This document shows, in pieces, positions 12,211 through 23,677 of a stretch of 64,000 nt of DNA (positions are counted from its first letter, which is position 1; each line of letters begins with the position of its first letter). A program made the translations under genes and the position numbers. The stretch comes from Phlebiopsis flavidoalba (Eukaryota > Basidiomycota > Agaricomycetes > Polyporales > Phanerochaetaceae), in NCBI GenBank assembly GCA_035772785.1, contig JAOCPU010000011.1:310001-374000 (forward strand). The letters run 5' to 3'. The notes under the pieces are model-generated. The model made no database searches, had not been told where the DNA came from, and saw only the letters and a program-made list of their open reading frames with translations.

Positions 12211-14333
12211 ATGTCTGCTGCGTCCATGAACTCGTTGGACGAGTATGCTACCGAAGGTCCGACCGCGTCCTCTTCGCAAGCCTATAAGGACAGAAGTGCA
12301 ACTCCAACATCACTCAACTCGAAACCTAGTGCTATACCTCGGCCGAGCCTTCAACAGACTAGAGCTGGAGAGTCTTCAACCACTGTCACTGGTCGAAGTT
12401 CACGCTCGGGCTCATTTCAACGCAGCCGTACGGTCTCGCAGCCATTTCCCTTTGACTCTTCGACGCTGAGTCAGAGCCCGCCACCTATGCCACTCGACTC
12501 TGCGTCGCGTGCTACGTCCCCAAACATGTCTGGATCGCGGGGAACACGCATACCAACCTCTCGCGCTCGGACGGGAAGTACTGCAAGTGCCCACCAACCT
12601 TCATTCTCTACTTCTCTCAACTCGCGAGGTGATAGTAGGACTGGCTTTAACAAGTCCAACGGCCATGTCTACGTGTCCGAACTTCTACCCGACCTCTATC
12701 CGGTTGACGAAAGCCAATCATACGGGACACAGTCAACCTTTCGGACTTTGAGATCGCAAGTCTCGAATATCGCTAGCGAGAAGCCTCCCTTCAATCCCAG
12801 TATTGCGTCTACCCGCCGCGACTATGAGGATGAATTCGCTTCCCCGCGAATGTCTACTGATTCGGAAGAACGGCCATTCGAACACTGGTACCGGGGAGAC
12901 GTCTCCCGTAACGGAGGTGTAGGTGAATTGCGTGTAGGACGGAAACAAGAGATGCTGGATATTGCAAATTATGGGCACACCATCCGGCAGACCCCCTCCC
13001 ATGCAGCTCTGTCTGGGTCGTCTCGCTCTCGCTCAAATTCGCGGGGACGAGAGACCAACTATTCACGCTTGCGTCATAGACCCCGAGCGGACAGTCTGGA
13101 CGCTCGAGGCAGCCTGTATATCGAGGATGATAGTCTAGTCCGCAGGTCGCCAGTGTTTGGATGAGCGACCGCTCACAGACTTGGACAACGACGAGGACGA
13201 CGAGGACTATGACGAGGGGTACTATGACGACGATGGTATGGATGTGATAGATTCATATGCCCGGGATGTGGGCGCGGTCTCTCCTCCACTCTCGTTAGAT
13301 CGCAGCGACACCCCAACACTTGTAGATGTAGCAAAATCGAGTGGTTTCAAGAGTCGAATACCAACGCCAACTCCTCGGGCTATAACTCCTACTTCCACAC
13401 TTCCACTCCCTCCCGACATCGTCACCACCCCGAAGCCTCTCACTTCGGTACCATCACAACAGTCCAGTCGTAAGAGTGCATCCACTGTTTCCACACCTAC
13501 TACTCCTGGCCCCACTTCGACGGCTAAACGGAAAGCCAGAGAGTCCTGCCCCTACGAGTGCCGCCAAACGAACTCGACAAAAGTCTCCTGCCAAACCTGC
13601 GCAGAAGAAGAAGGATGACAAGCCAAGAGAATCTGCTCAGTATCCCGCGCCGGAGGGAGATGATATCATGCATGCAGTTCCTTCATGGACGCAGCCTGTA
13701 CCACATTCCGGAAATTGGGACGATGTAAGTCACATCTGATCTCACTAAAATCCAATATAAATGCTCGTCTCAGGTTGTGTTGCCAGTCGTAGCTCGCAAG
13801 AAAGGGCTCGACGAACATTACCAACAAGCTGATGGCAGCCCCAAGCCCGAGACCCAAGAGTAACTTGGTCGCACCAGTATGTCTTGTTGCCTTTGCAGGG
13901 GATCTGCGTCATGGGCACGTATAACTGATTGACTTGTCTGCGAACAGGCACCAGGCCACCTTCGGTTTTCGATCATTCTAAGTACCGCGGGAGCAGAGCA
14001 GATGGGGATCCGGAAGACATTAATTTTGGATGACTTCGGACAGCGGCACGAGGCTTTGGCTGTACGGACAGAGGATCTGCCCAAACCAAAGAAAGGCAGC
14101 AATTCTCTTTCGCCGTCACCATCGCCATCGCCACTCTCCGCACCGCCTCGCATACCTGCTGCAGGTAGTCCCCCCGCGCTGAATCACCAGCGCCGTTTTC
14201 TCAATATTCTGCACCAGAACCTGCACCGCTACCGCAAATACAGGTCACTCGCCCATCAACAGATCTTCAGAAGATGGAAATACATGAAGAGGCGGAGGCG
14301 AGTGGGGGCTGTTGCAAGTGCGTTATCATGTGA
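12211..14333 (+). CDS. Conserved-looking disordered protein with C-terminal CCKCVIM prenylation box
   Basis: Start ATG 12211 (MSAASMNSLDEYATEG). Roughly the first 310 codons are Ser/Pro/Arg-rich and probably disordered. An acidic stretch DLDNDEDDEDYDEGYYDDD follows at 13180-13240, then a Ser/Thr/Pro linker and a Lys-rich patch. The part that looks most folded is HAVPSWTQPVPHSGNWDD, an intron (GTAAGT near 13724 to CTCAG near 13774), then VVLPVVARKKGLDEHYQQ. A second probable intron starts GTATGT near 13880. The tail ends MEIHEEAEASGGCCKCVIM with stop at 14331-14333. CVIM is a CaaX box of the kind farnesyltransferase recognises, and the upstream cysteine pair could be palmitoylated, so membrane anchoring is inferred. 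Frame breaks lie near 13160, 13540 and 13860. I do not recognise the family. It is divergent from the SIN kinase. Confidence 0.7.
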
Positions 14334-14665
14334 CAAATTGGCGCGTCTATTCTTCCTGGGACTCTTTACCGTCTAATTGTGCTTCGCTGCTGGAATATCG
14401 TCGAGGATGGGGTTTGACGTTTTCGCACATTGTTTTACAAGCTTTCAAGGGTGATTTTTTCTTCATACTGTATCGCTTGACCGTTTCCTATGAGACTATC
14501 ATTAACATCCTCATCTTCCACGCACTTCCATTCCACTCGGCCAAAACATCTTTACTTCTTTTGTACATTGTTGGAATAGCATTCTTCACTTATCCTTAGT
14601 CATCGATATGATACCTTCACTAGCAGCCATACCCTAGGTATAATATTACTCTGCCGTCGCTTGTG
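14334..14665. other. Convergent intergenic region
   Basis: An AT-rich 3' region between the prenylated-tail gene (plus) and the M64 peptidase (minus). It is likely the 3' UTRs of both. No gene seen. Confidence 0.45.
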
Positions 14666-17041
14666 CTACTGCATTACATCCCCGCATGCTTCTGCGAACG
14701 TCACTTGACGGTGTGCCCGAGTGAGTTCGTCCGTATCTACGCGAATCTCTTCTGTGTCGTAGCGGACGTCCACAGCGTAAAGCACGTCCTTCTCTACATT
14801 ATCCGCCTCAAATCTGGTCTTATTCGTGAAGTCGTGCATGACGGCGCCATCCTTGGTCCAGAATATCGAGTAACTCTCATGCACCTCAACGGCGGAGGAA
14901 CGCAGGCCGGCGAGCGGCACGAGGTGGAGATCCGCGACGAACTTCTTCCCGCCCGCACAGCTGTCCGTGTCAATGCGGTCGATGAGGTCTACGCGTCGGA
15001 GCGGGAGCGACATCCACAGGCCTTCGATACAGACGCTGCAGAAGTTGGGGGTAGTCACCTGGCGCATGAGGCAGTCCTCGTTCGTGGGGCGGAAGGTTGT
15101 CGCATTATTCAATGAGAAGCTAGAATTACGCGCGAGGCGTCAGATGACGTTGGAACAGCGTACTAGGGATAAACACATGTATGACGATGCTCACGTTGGG
15201 TACATGCTGTAGTGTCCTGGCGTTGAATTGAACCTGCACGCGTCAAGCATCAGGCTGAAAAGTGGACATCATTCTACCACCCGCGACTTACTCCTGCTCG
15301 TTCCCAAACTCTAGTATTTCAACGCTACACAGCTGTGCGACACCCTCTCTATCAGCATTGTTCAGTGTAAATTTGACTTCGTGTGTCCCATCTGCCAATC
15401 CGCCGTCGCGGTACACATCATAATGCCAACGGTCCCACTCCGATGTCTTGGCGGGGTGACCAATGAAGATCTTCTCCATCCAGCTCCACGGTCAGGTCGG
15501 AGGCTAAAAACCACCACAACAACACGGGCAAGCCTGAGAGCGAGAAGCGGACCAAGTGACGTGAGTACATCCCAGATGCGGAGAGATTGGTCGACCAGGG
15601 TGTAGTGGTGTTCAGGAGCGTCCAAGCGTAGTCCTGCAAAGGCAATGACTGCCCTCTCATTGCGAGCCGCAGGAACCGCGGTAGGGACGTGGCCGTAGAG
15701 TTCGCAGCGGTGTCACTGAGCCAGTGTGCCCACGACACGGGTTGTGACATGTTCTGCGCAGCATTGACACCGAAGTATCCAAAGCCGCCGTCGTATTCCT
15801 CTCCTTACATCTATCACGGAGTGACCGAGCTCGTGTCCTGTCCCCCGGAACGTCTTATGGGTCTGAAGTTCACACAGCGGCCGGCATAACAACCGACCTC
15901 AAGACGAGCGGCCCGTTTGGCCAACGATGGAGTGATCACGCTGTATTCCATTAATGGGTTGCGGAGCCATGTAACGACCGTAGTAAGACGTACGTGAATT
16001 CTCCACCGAGACCTAACAGATAGTTAGGGGCATAGTTGACACCTCAATTGGCGTCCTCAGAACTTACCACCGTATAACGGATCATTACCCATCAAGATTG
16101 GATAGTCGCATTGGTCGCCGAGCGAGGAGGACAGGCCGCTCTGGCAACCTCCGGTTTACTGTAGTAAACGCCTCGCAGCTCAGTACCATCACGGTATAAT
16201 CCAAAAGGCGTGCTGTGCATCCCATTTCAGCCCTCGATGACCGGATTGTCAATAATTGCACCCACTCTTTGGGCTGTCCTCCTACGCCTACCCCACTCTA
16301 GTAGTATTTCGTCAGCTAAGCTATCACAGATGAGGAAATGACGGGTAGTCAACCTCCTTACTGGGGGGTGACTGCTGCCCAAAGTTTAAGAGCGGCTGCA
16401 ACGGTGTTGAACGTGTGATTCTGTGAGAAATGTCCTGAGCTAGACGCAGAGCGTCATTCGAAGAACTTCGACTGCTCTTCGACTATGTCTATTGCAATTG
16501 CTTAACCAGGAGCACCACCAGCACTGATTAATTACACGTACATCCATCCGAGAAGAATACCAAGTCCACGCGGTTGCTGATGGAGCTCCCGATTGAATGA
16601 GAGAGTTTAACGAGCAGCGTTTGGAAGGGGACGTCGGAGGAGCATTGGCACGGACGGGCAAGACGAGGTTTCTGACCTGGTAACAGTACCTCTTGTTGAG
16701 AGTTGCTCCAAGATATTTCCGGATCTCTGCATTCGTGTTGGAAACTTTGACCACATTCTAGGTGGCAGCAGCGCTCCACAAAGTAGATCCTCGTCCTGCC
16801 GCAATGAAGCTGACGCGCTCTTGGTTCGTCATTCGCAGGAAGCCTTTGAGTATGAACAGAGCCCGGAAGAATTCCCCTAATTTGCTGTGTAGACCGCAGC
16901 GCGATTACGCTACATTTTTCGCTCACTGTCGCGTAAAACGATTAGTTCATGAGGATGTTCAAACCGTGTGTAACGTCCTGGATGACGCCTCGGTTATCCC
17001 TGGCAAAATAGGAGGAGACACGAGAGTCGAGCGACGCGCAT
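14666..17041 (-). CDS. Secreted metallopeptidase, IgA-peptidase M64 family
   Basis: Peptidase family M64 enzymes are zinc metallopeptidases; in fungi they are secreted and their natural substrates are largely unknown. I place the start at ATG 17041 because it opens with a short signal peptide (MRVARLSCLLLFCQ). The strongest matches in order are SNRVDLVFFSDG (about 16.56 kb) and DGTELRGVYYSKPEVARAAC (16.18 kb). Then come GDQCDYPILMGNDPLYGG (16.1 kb) and the zinc site GHELGHSVIDV (HELGH at 15821-15835), followed at once by GEEYDGGFGYFGVNAAQN. The C-terminal part at 14.67-15.11 kb has FRPTNEDCLMRQVTTPNFCS, also typical of the family. One extra A between HSVIDV and GEEYDGG breaks the frame, and several other shifts and introns lie upstream. 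The start codons of this gene and UTP30 are 299 bases apart, head to head. Confidence 0.82.
15821..15835 (-). other. Zinc-binding HELGH motif of the M64 peptidase
   Basis: The codons for HELGH are intact on the minus strand. The two histidines and the glutamate are the zinc ligands and catalytic base of HExxH metallopeptidases. The frame break after VIDV comes downstream of it. Confidence 0.85.
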
Positions 17042-17340
17042 CTTGCGAGTTTCACCGTCGTAGACGAAAGCGAAGTACGGCTTGGTTTATCGTCCGCGGT
17101 CCCGCGTCCCACGCAAAGCGTATGCGCATGCACACATGTGGTCGCGAGGAGGTGCCCCACGGCGCGGGGCTGAGACGCTCGGCAGGCTCGCGAGTCGCGA
17201 TCAGCAGGCGCTTATAGCACGTGGTAGCTCACTTTCAGAAATTTGGAGGCGGCATCAATTCCGCTCAACACTTTACACTGTCTCCGGACATTTCTTGTCT
17301 TTCTTCGCTAATTTCCCCACTTTCCGGACCAAGAATACGC
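17042..17340. promoter_or_regulatory. Divergent promoter between M64 peptidase and UTP30
   Basis: These 299 bases lie between two start codons facing away from each other. A CT-rich tract runs towards the UTP30 start on the plus strand (17280-17330). No TATA box is obvious. Confidence 0.5.
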
Positions 17341-19173
17341 ATGGCGGTCACGGATCTCATTGACGAGCATGTCTCGAAAAACCAGTGCAAACTGGCAGTC
17401 GACGCACACTCTTGAAACATGAGAAGAGCAGAGAGGAGAAGCAGCAAGACTCGCAGCTCTTGCCGGGGAAGGAGCAGCATGTCTGGCTACAGATTACGGT
17501 GAAGCAGATGCATGCGGAAAAAGAAGCTGAAGCCCCACAAAATGTAGTAGCTTTCCGCATGCCCTTGCGAAGCTAATGCACATTGCTCCGTCAATTAGTC
17601 CTGTCGCACATCCTATCGTGGATCCACGCACCCCTCGCCAGTATGTCTTATTACGAAGGACCCACAACGAGAATACAAGGATCTTCTTGAGTCGAATAAC
17701 ATCCGCTTTATCTCTCGAGTAGTCGGCGTCACCAAGTTGAAGGGGAAGTTCAAGCCCTTTGTAAAGCTCGCCGGTTACTTCTCAAGGAGGAATGACCTCT
17801 TTTTGGCGGACGAAAGGGTGGTCCCATTACTCCCTGGGCTTTCTTGGAAAGAAGTTTTTTGACGCTAAGAAGTCCCATGTCGCATCCCACCTTTGCCATG
17901 AATTTGTTACTAACGATATTAACTAAATTATAGACAGCCTATCCCTGTATGCCTGACACGAAAAGACCTCAAGGGTGAACTTGAACCGCGCCATCTCCTC
18001 CACTTACTTCCACCAAAACCAGGGCACCTGCTCGTAAGCTTACCCAATCTTTCGCAGTGCCTATTCTGACAACTTATTAGTTCAATAAAAATTGGCACCG
18101 TGTCCCAATCGAGCACACACGTCCTCGACAACCTCGCGAGTGCCCTCCCTGCTGTCGCTAAAGCGATAAAGGGAGGCTGGGACAACATCCAAAGCTTGCA
18201 CATCAAGACGAGCACGTCCACCAGTCTGCCTATCTGGTCGTGCGAGCTTGGCGCGGACGCTGGTGGGCGCTGGGACGGTCTCGTTGGCGCAGAACAGAGT
18301 GAGTCAGAGGACGGAGCTGAGGGAGACGAGTCTGCGGACGAGGTGCGGAGGCGGAAGTCAAGAAAGCGGCAAAGGGCAAGAAGAGGGCGGCAGAGGTGGA
18401 GGAGGAGCAGCCCAAGAAAAAGACAAAGTCATCAGCAGTCGACGCTCCGGCCACGAGCGCGCCCTCAAAATCAAAGAAGCGCAAAGTGACCAAGGGACGA
18501 CGAGCCACCGACCGTTGTAGCCGCGATCCCCCACCAAGTCGACGTCGGGTCCTGCGGCGTCGGAATAGCGCTGCGACACCAAAAAGCGCAAGAGGGGAAG
18601 AAGAAGCGCATAGGGTCAGGCCGCGCCAGCCCGAACCGTCCTCATCGAGCTCTGTGACCACAGTCGAGTCGACGACGCCAGCAACCTCTTCAAAAGAAAG
18701 ACGCGCTCTCACAGGCGGCCGACTTCTTCGAGGAGCAGGCACCCAATGGTGCTGCGGCCCCACCGAGCACGTTGATCCTGCCGAAGGCCTCAAGGCTGGC
18801 CAGAAGAAAAAGAAGAAAGCCGCCGTCGAGCAGACGCCCGTGAGCGGCGCTAGTCTGTTTCTCGAAGCTCGCCGAGGAGGAGGGCGCCCGCGCGTCTGCG
18901 TCTGCGCGGGCGACAAGCCGACCAAGAAGGCAAAGGGCAAGCAAAGCGGCTACTGTCGCGGCTGCTGCTGCTGCAGGCGCCGAGGGTCGAGACTGGTGAG
19001 AAGAAGTCGCAGAAAAAGGCCAAGGGCGACGATAAGCCCCCACCGAGCCTACTGTATCCGCCGCGGACGTCAAGCGCAAGCTAGGCGCCTCCGGCCTCGA
19101 GAAGAAGAAAGAGAAGTCGCTCAAGGTCAAGCGCAGCGCAAAGGAGGCGCTGATAGGCAAGAAGGGTCTGTAG
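17341..19173 (+). CDS. utp30: Ribosomal L1-domain protein, UTP30/CIC1 (RSL1D1) family
   Basis: A nucleolar ribosome-biogenesis factor with a ribosomal protein L1 fold. Start ATG 17341 gives MAVTDLIDEHVSKNQCKLAV, then LLKHEKSREEKQQDSQLL and VWLQITVKQMHAEK (17.40-17.52 kb). The L1 core reads VCLITKDPQREYKDLLES and IRFISRVVGVTKLKGKFKPF (17.64-17.76 kb). It continues with RRNDLFLADERVVPLLPGL, GKKFFDAKK, an intron ending TTATAG at 17935, then QPIPVCLTRKDLKGELE. A further intron (GTAAGC to TATTAG, 18033-18080) precedes IKIGTVSQSSTHVLDNL. The C-terminal third is a Lys/Arg/Ala-rich tail ending KRSAKEALIGKKGL at stop 19171-19173, as in this family. Several single-base frame shifts are needed, for example at VDA/LLKHE (about 17400) and repeatedly in the basic tail. 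Assignment to UTP30 rather than CIC1 is not certain. Confidence 0.85.
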
Positions 19174-20966
19174 TGTGCTTCGTACTGTGTCTATCGTTGT
19201 CGTTATCAATTGCTATTCCATTTCTTTGGTCTCCTCTTCCCACAAGTACAGACGGAGATCTATTCCGGGAAACACTTGTTGTCGGGTGCTCTCGTAGGGT
19301 AAGTTGTGCGGATGCGTCGATGCGACGTGTCATTGTGATGTCTCGCACTGCGATGTAATATCGCCATGTACATGAATCGCAGCCGCGACCGCTCACGTGG
19401 GTCATCGCTCTAGACTTTGGAAGCGAACACACAAGCAGATTCCAAGTGCGCCTCGAATAGAATAGACACAGCTGACACGTTACAGAGATAGAGTACTCGA
19501 GATGGAAGAGATGTGCTGAAATTATGACAGTAGTGCCCAGTTCGGTACTCAAAGAACTACACTACTTGCTTGAATACGTATTACTCCATGGCGTTAGAGA
19601 GGATTGAGTGGTATACATAATTAATAAATCGTCCGTTCCGACTTCCTTCCTGGCCTAGATCCTACATGCATGCTTGGCCTGTCCAAGGCTCGACCACAAG
19701 ACGATCCCAAAAAATGCCCAAACGAGATTAACTTTCCCATCCCTACTCGCCCCCTGGACGTGTGATGATGTCCCTCGACGTAGCGATTGAAAGGAAGGCG
19801 TGCGGTGTGATATTATATTGTGGCGTATGATAGATTCACGCAGATCGTTTCCCAGACTGCCTGCGTGGTAATGTCGAGACCGTTAATGGCGATGAGAGAT
19901 GGTGGTGTGCCGTTTTTCTGCGGCAGGAGAGACGAAAGCGCAATCCTCGTTGAACGAACTTGGGCACCGCGGGAATGGTAATCCATTTCAGAAGAAACAC
20001 GGGCGCGAAGGTGTCCGCCGCTCGACCTGATAGTGTTCTTCGGCAGGCGAGCGGTCGCGAAGGTGTGCTGTCGGTGTGTCGGGTTGTGAGGGCGAAGCAG
20101 GGAGGAGGCACGCTGAAGGTCTGCTGTGCTCGTGTGTGGTCACTGGCGGTTATGCAGCGTATGTAGTGTGCAAGTGCGCCGCTCGATGATTCGTGGGCTG
20201 CCTGGTGTGGCGAGCGCGCTGACGAGGTCAGCGTATGCGGTGGTGCGTGGATTCTTGCTTCGATAAGGGGAGGGAGGGTCGTCGACGGAAGGGGGTAGCT
20301 GACTGTGATTTATCTATAGATGTCGTCAACGACGTGGCGGGGGGATTGGCCTCTGTTGTTGGTAGGCGGGGAGATGCACTAGCCTGATGACTTGCTACGC
20401 TCGCAGCACTTTACATCTTTATACGCCCAGGTCAGAAACACCGCATCTGTCCGGAGTCGGTGCCGCACATGGTCGAGAGCCTCTTGGGACGTTGTAAAAA
20501 CAGAATCTGAGCAAACGCCGTGGACATGGCTGTGAACCTTAGAAGATGCATTCATAGCGGCACGGGAAGAAATCCTAGTTGGGATCTTGGAACATACCCA
20601 GTAGGATCAGCGAGTGCCGGCCACAGCCCCCGAGGACTGCGGTAGTCAACCAATATACCGGTGTGCGTCTCAGCAGCCGCCCAGTCTAGACGACAGCGTG
20701 CCTCGACTTTTGGGTTCAATTCCGGCATCTCCCGGGGACAAGCCTGAATGTATGGCGGTGGGGACTACGGTCAGAAATGCATAAATCCAGTTTACACATT
20801 AAGCAGACGGCTTGCAGGATATTCATACAGTTCGAAACTGGCTTATCCTTCAAAAATCATTGAGATTGTCGCCGATTCAATCTCCGAGGCTCAGACCCAG
20901 AGCCGACCCCTTACTCAGATCCTGGGGATGTGACTGCTGATTCAACAAAGGTTCGAGTTGGTGCAG
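19174..20966. other. Long gene-poor stretch
   Basis: It holds the UTP30 3' region and only weak ORFs. A minus-strand open stretch near 19.8-20.0 kb (MDYHSRGAQVRSTRIALSS, then LIAINGLDITTQAVWETICV in frame) looks mildly protein-like but has no family match that I know. I see no RNA gene. Confidence 0.35.
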
Positions 20967-21790
20967 TCAATACAGACAGGATGGATACGAGCTGCATACG
21001 TGGTACACGATGGACAAGGTGAGAGGGCCTATGGAGATAACCGCCCACAAGAAGATGCACCCCACAGGCGTATCGCGTGTGAGGGAAACCCGCGCATTTT
21101 GATCTCCGTTCTGGTCTGTCGCGGGAATTTGGCAGACAATCGTGCTGTAGGATAACGAGTCTCCTCTTCTGACTTCCAAACCAAACCCGTCGGTGGCAGC
21201 AAGCCTCCCGTCGCCGTCTCCGGGGTGAGGGGGACGCCTGAGAAGTGCGCTCGGTGGCCCTGCATATTGATCGTACTTATTATCGCGGGGTCCGATGGTC
21301 TTAAAAGCTTCAGGCCGTGAGCTCTCGGCCATCGCAGATCCACTACCCACCAAGTTCGCACTAGCCTCCTCGCTGGCCCCCGTCTGACTCGGACGGAACA
21401 GGGGATGTGGTTGGCGGGAATCCACAAGCTAACGCTCCTCACTAAGGCCTTCTGCCGCACGGCATCACCAGGCTCCCCGCAAACCGTGGGCGAGACTCTT
21501 GACCCCATCTGCCAGGTCGGCCACACCCATTGTGTTCGTCGCGTAGTGGGACAGCTCCAGCGTTTGGGTACCTCCGATGACTGGAGAAGGAGATGTTCCA
21601 TCCTCGAGATAACGGCATGCTGTGGGCGCACAATTACAGCTCTTGTCCGGGACCTGGCGAGGCTTGTCGGTGCGGTCAGTCCACGAGTTCGAATCAAGAA
21701 GTTCGCACAACCGCTGGCAGGCCTGGGCCCGCAGAGTGTGGCTCCCCATGCAGGAACTCGCCTCAAACTCTCAGAAGTAATACCCCGTAG
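20967..21790 (-). CDS. Unidentified protein candidate with C-terminal hydrophobic segment
   Basis: Two minus-strand open stretches in different frames together read like one protein. The upstream part has VIGGTQTLELSHYATNTMGV followed by ADLADGVKSLAHGL. The downstream part is Pro/Gly/Arg-rich with NKYDQYAGPP and ends in a hydrophobic segment (VGCIFLWAVISIGPLTLSIV) close to 21000, which could be a membrane anchor. A third frame is open for 245 codons (21029-21766) but is Arg/Trp/Pro-rich and looks like a shadow. No family recognised; a non-coding origin remains possible. Confidence 0.3.
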
Positions 21791-22200
21791 TTAATTTCTT
21801 GACATTAACCTGCTTTATTTAGTAGACATCGCTCTGCAGCCAGCATTCTGGGTCCAAACCAAAAGGCCGCCTTGAGTGAACTACAGTACTTTCCTAATTT
21901 AGAAGGAAGACATTTAACCCGAACTTTGTCTGTTCTAATTGCGTCATTCCAGCACACTGACTAAGTGCGTCCTCGGTCATGTAACGGAACAGCTTTTGCT
22001 TTCGCAATCCCACGTACAGGCAAGTGCAAGTCGCAAGAAACCATCACTCGACGCTGCAGGAGAAACACCCATCAAAAAGCACCAGTACTTATACTCAGCT
22101 GGTCCGTTTGCTTATTTCGTCAAAACTGTGATGGTTCACAAATGCAATCCATCCTTTTCCCAAAGACCCGCCATCTAAGCAACATAACTAAGCTCTTGCT
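21791..22200. other. Upstream region of the quinone oxidoreductase
   Basis: An AT-richer stretch with no convincing ORF. It probably carries the promoter of the gene starting at 22201. No distinct box identified. Confidence 0.4.
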
Positions 22201-23677
22201 ATGCGTGCCGTACTTGTAAAGGACGGTAAAGGTCCTGCAGAGAATCTCTACATCGATGAGATTGAAAAACCGTCGCCGACGTCACGGCGAAGTCCTCGTC
22301 AAGGTATGACCGCTTTATGGGGACCTGTCGACGGAGAACTTCGCTGACTATACCTATGACCATAGATCAAGGCTTTTGGCCTGAATCGCATGGATATCAT
22401 GCAGCGAGAAGGCCGCTACCCTCTTCCTCCCGGGGCTCCAGACACGATGGGTGTAGAGTTCTCCGGAACAATTGCCGAACTGGGCGAAGGCTGTGGTGAG
22501 AAGTGGAAGCTTGGAGACGAAGTGATAGGACTCGCTTGGGTGTGAGTGCGCGAGCAATTCCAGCCGTCTTCCATCACCCTCCTTTGTTGAACGATGTCTA
22601 TTTCGTGCCAGGGTGCCTACGCGGAATATATCCGTCTTCTCCCGCAGACAGCCAATGTGATGCCAAAGCCGTCTTACCTCACCTGGAAGACGGCCGCTAG
22701 CAAATCCCAGAGAACTTCCTAACAGGTCGGGTCATTTCCTCATCTCGCTTTTACGTTTTGTAGATGTTCATCTCTTTTCCAGCTTACCAAGCACTCATTG
22801 TAGAATCGCCCAGTGCCACAAAGGGGATAATGTCCTGATTCACGCTGGCGCATCGGTGCGTAGGCGTGCGCGCGATTCAGCTTGCGCGTTTCTACGGAGC
22901 GTACGCCTCTACAGCCCGTTCTCGCGGTTATTCTTGGCTGATCGCTCCGCGTATAGTAGCAACACCGTTACTGCGACGACGTCCACGCAGGAGAAGATCA
23001 ACTTTGTCTTGAACATGTCCCACGGCGCCACTCATGCGGTGAATTACAAGACACAGGATTTTTCCCAGGAGACACAGACGATCGACAGATGGCAAAGGAA
23101 TTGATGTTGTCATTGACTTCGTGGGGCGAACCCATTGGCAGAAAAAATATAGCATCAATGGCCAGAGACGGACGGATGACGATTTTGGCTCTCATGAGTG
23201 GTTCGTGTAGTACCACGGGCGAGACATCTCAGAGCTGATTGCAACTCTCATCACCAGGAAATGTTGTGGCCAGAAGTTGACTTGGGGCCACTACTTTACA
23301 AACGCTTTGCCGTATCGATTTTGGGCTCAACCCCTACGGAGCCGGTCCGCAGAATACCAGGCAGATTTTGATTCAAAAGTAAATATCCACATCCCATCTT
23401 ATGTCCCCTTCTCCCGCCTTGCGTTTTTTCGGGATCTCACCGCACGATAGGTTTCAGGAACACATCTTGGGGGAGATCACTAGCAGCACAGGGCAGAGGG
23501 GAAGATCCGCACTTATATCCACGAAGTGTTTCCATTTGAAAAGATACAGGAGGCGCACAAGACGATGGAGGCTGACGCTAACTCGTACGTGTTTCGCCAT
23601 CTAATCTGACGCGCGTAGCTCGGCCGCTGACCTCGTATGACAGTGGCAAGCGGGGCTCATCGTGACAATTCCGTTAA
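22201..23677 (+). CDS. Zinc-less quinone oxidoreductase, PIG3/TP53I3 type (MDR superfamily)
   Basis: An NADPH-dependent quinone reductase of the medium-chain dehydrogenase/reductase superfamily, probably cytosolic. Start ATG 22201 reads MRAVLVKDGKGPAENLYIDE. After an intron (GTATGA near 22302 to CATAG near 22367) come IKAFGLNRMDIMQREGRYPL and GVEFSGTIAELGEG, then KWKLGDEVIGLAW. A second intron precedes GAYAEYIRLLPQTANVMPKP. The nucleotide-binding region NVLIHAGAS(G)VGVRAIQLARF is damaged by indels at 22850-22870. KGIDVVIDFVG follows at 23100. The C-terminus is KIRTYIHEVFPFEKIQEAHK, TMEADANS, an intron, then GLIVTI near 23670, a typical MDR ending. At least five frame shifts are needed. The end is uncertain by about 20 bases. 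Confidence 0.8.

Noticed and set aside
17265..17480. Minus-strand ORF starting like a signal peptide (MLLLPRQELRVLLLLLSALL), considered as the start of the M64 peptidase
   Set aside because: It lies antisense to the first exon of UTP30, whose frame matches the family. A better signal peptide lies at 17041 in the right place.
18230..18940. 236-codon minus-strand ORF
   Set aside because: It is a shadow of the Lys/Arg-rich tail of UTP30 on the plus strand and has low-complexity composition without motifs.
17265..19358. 320-codon plus-strand ORF at 18396-19358 as a separate basic protein
   Set aside because: It is partly the UTP30 tail and partly an out-of-frame reading of it; the true stop at 19171 is supported by the KRSAKEALIGKKGL ending.
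21029..21766. 245-codon minus-strand ORF as a full gene
   Set aside because: Arg/Trp/Pro-rich composition and no motif; another frame across the same bases reads more like protein. Kept only as a low-confidence locus.
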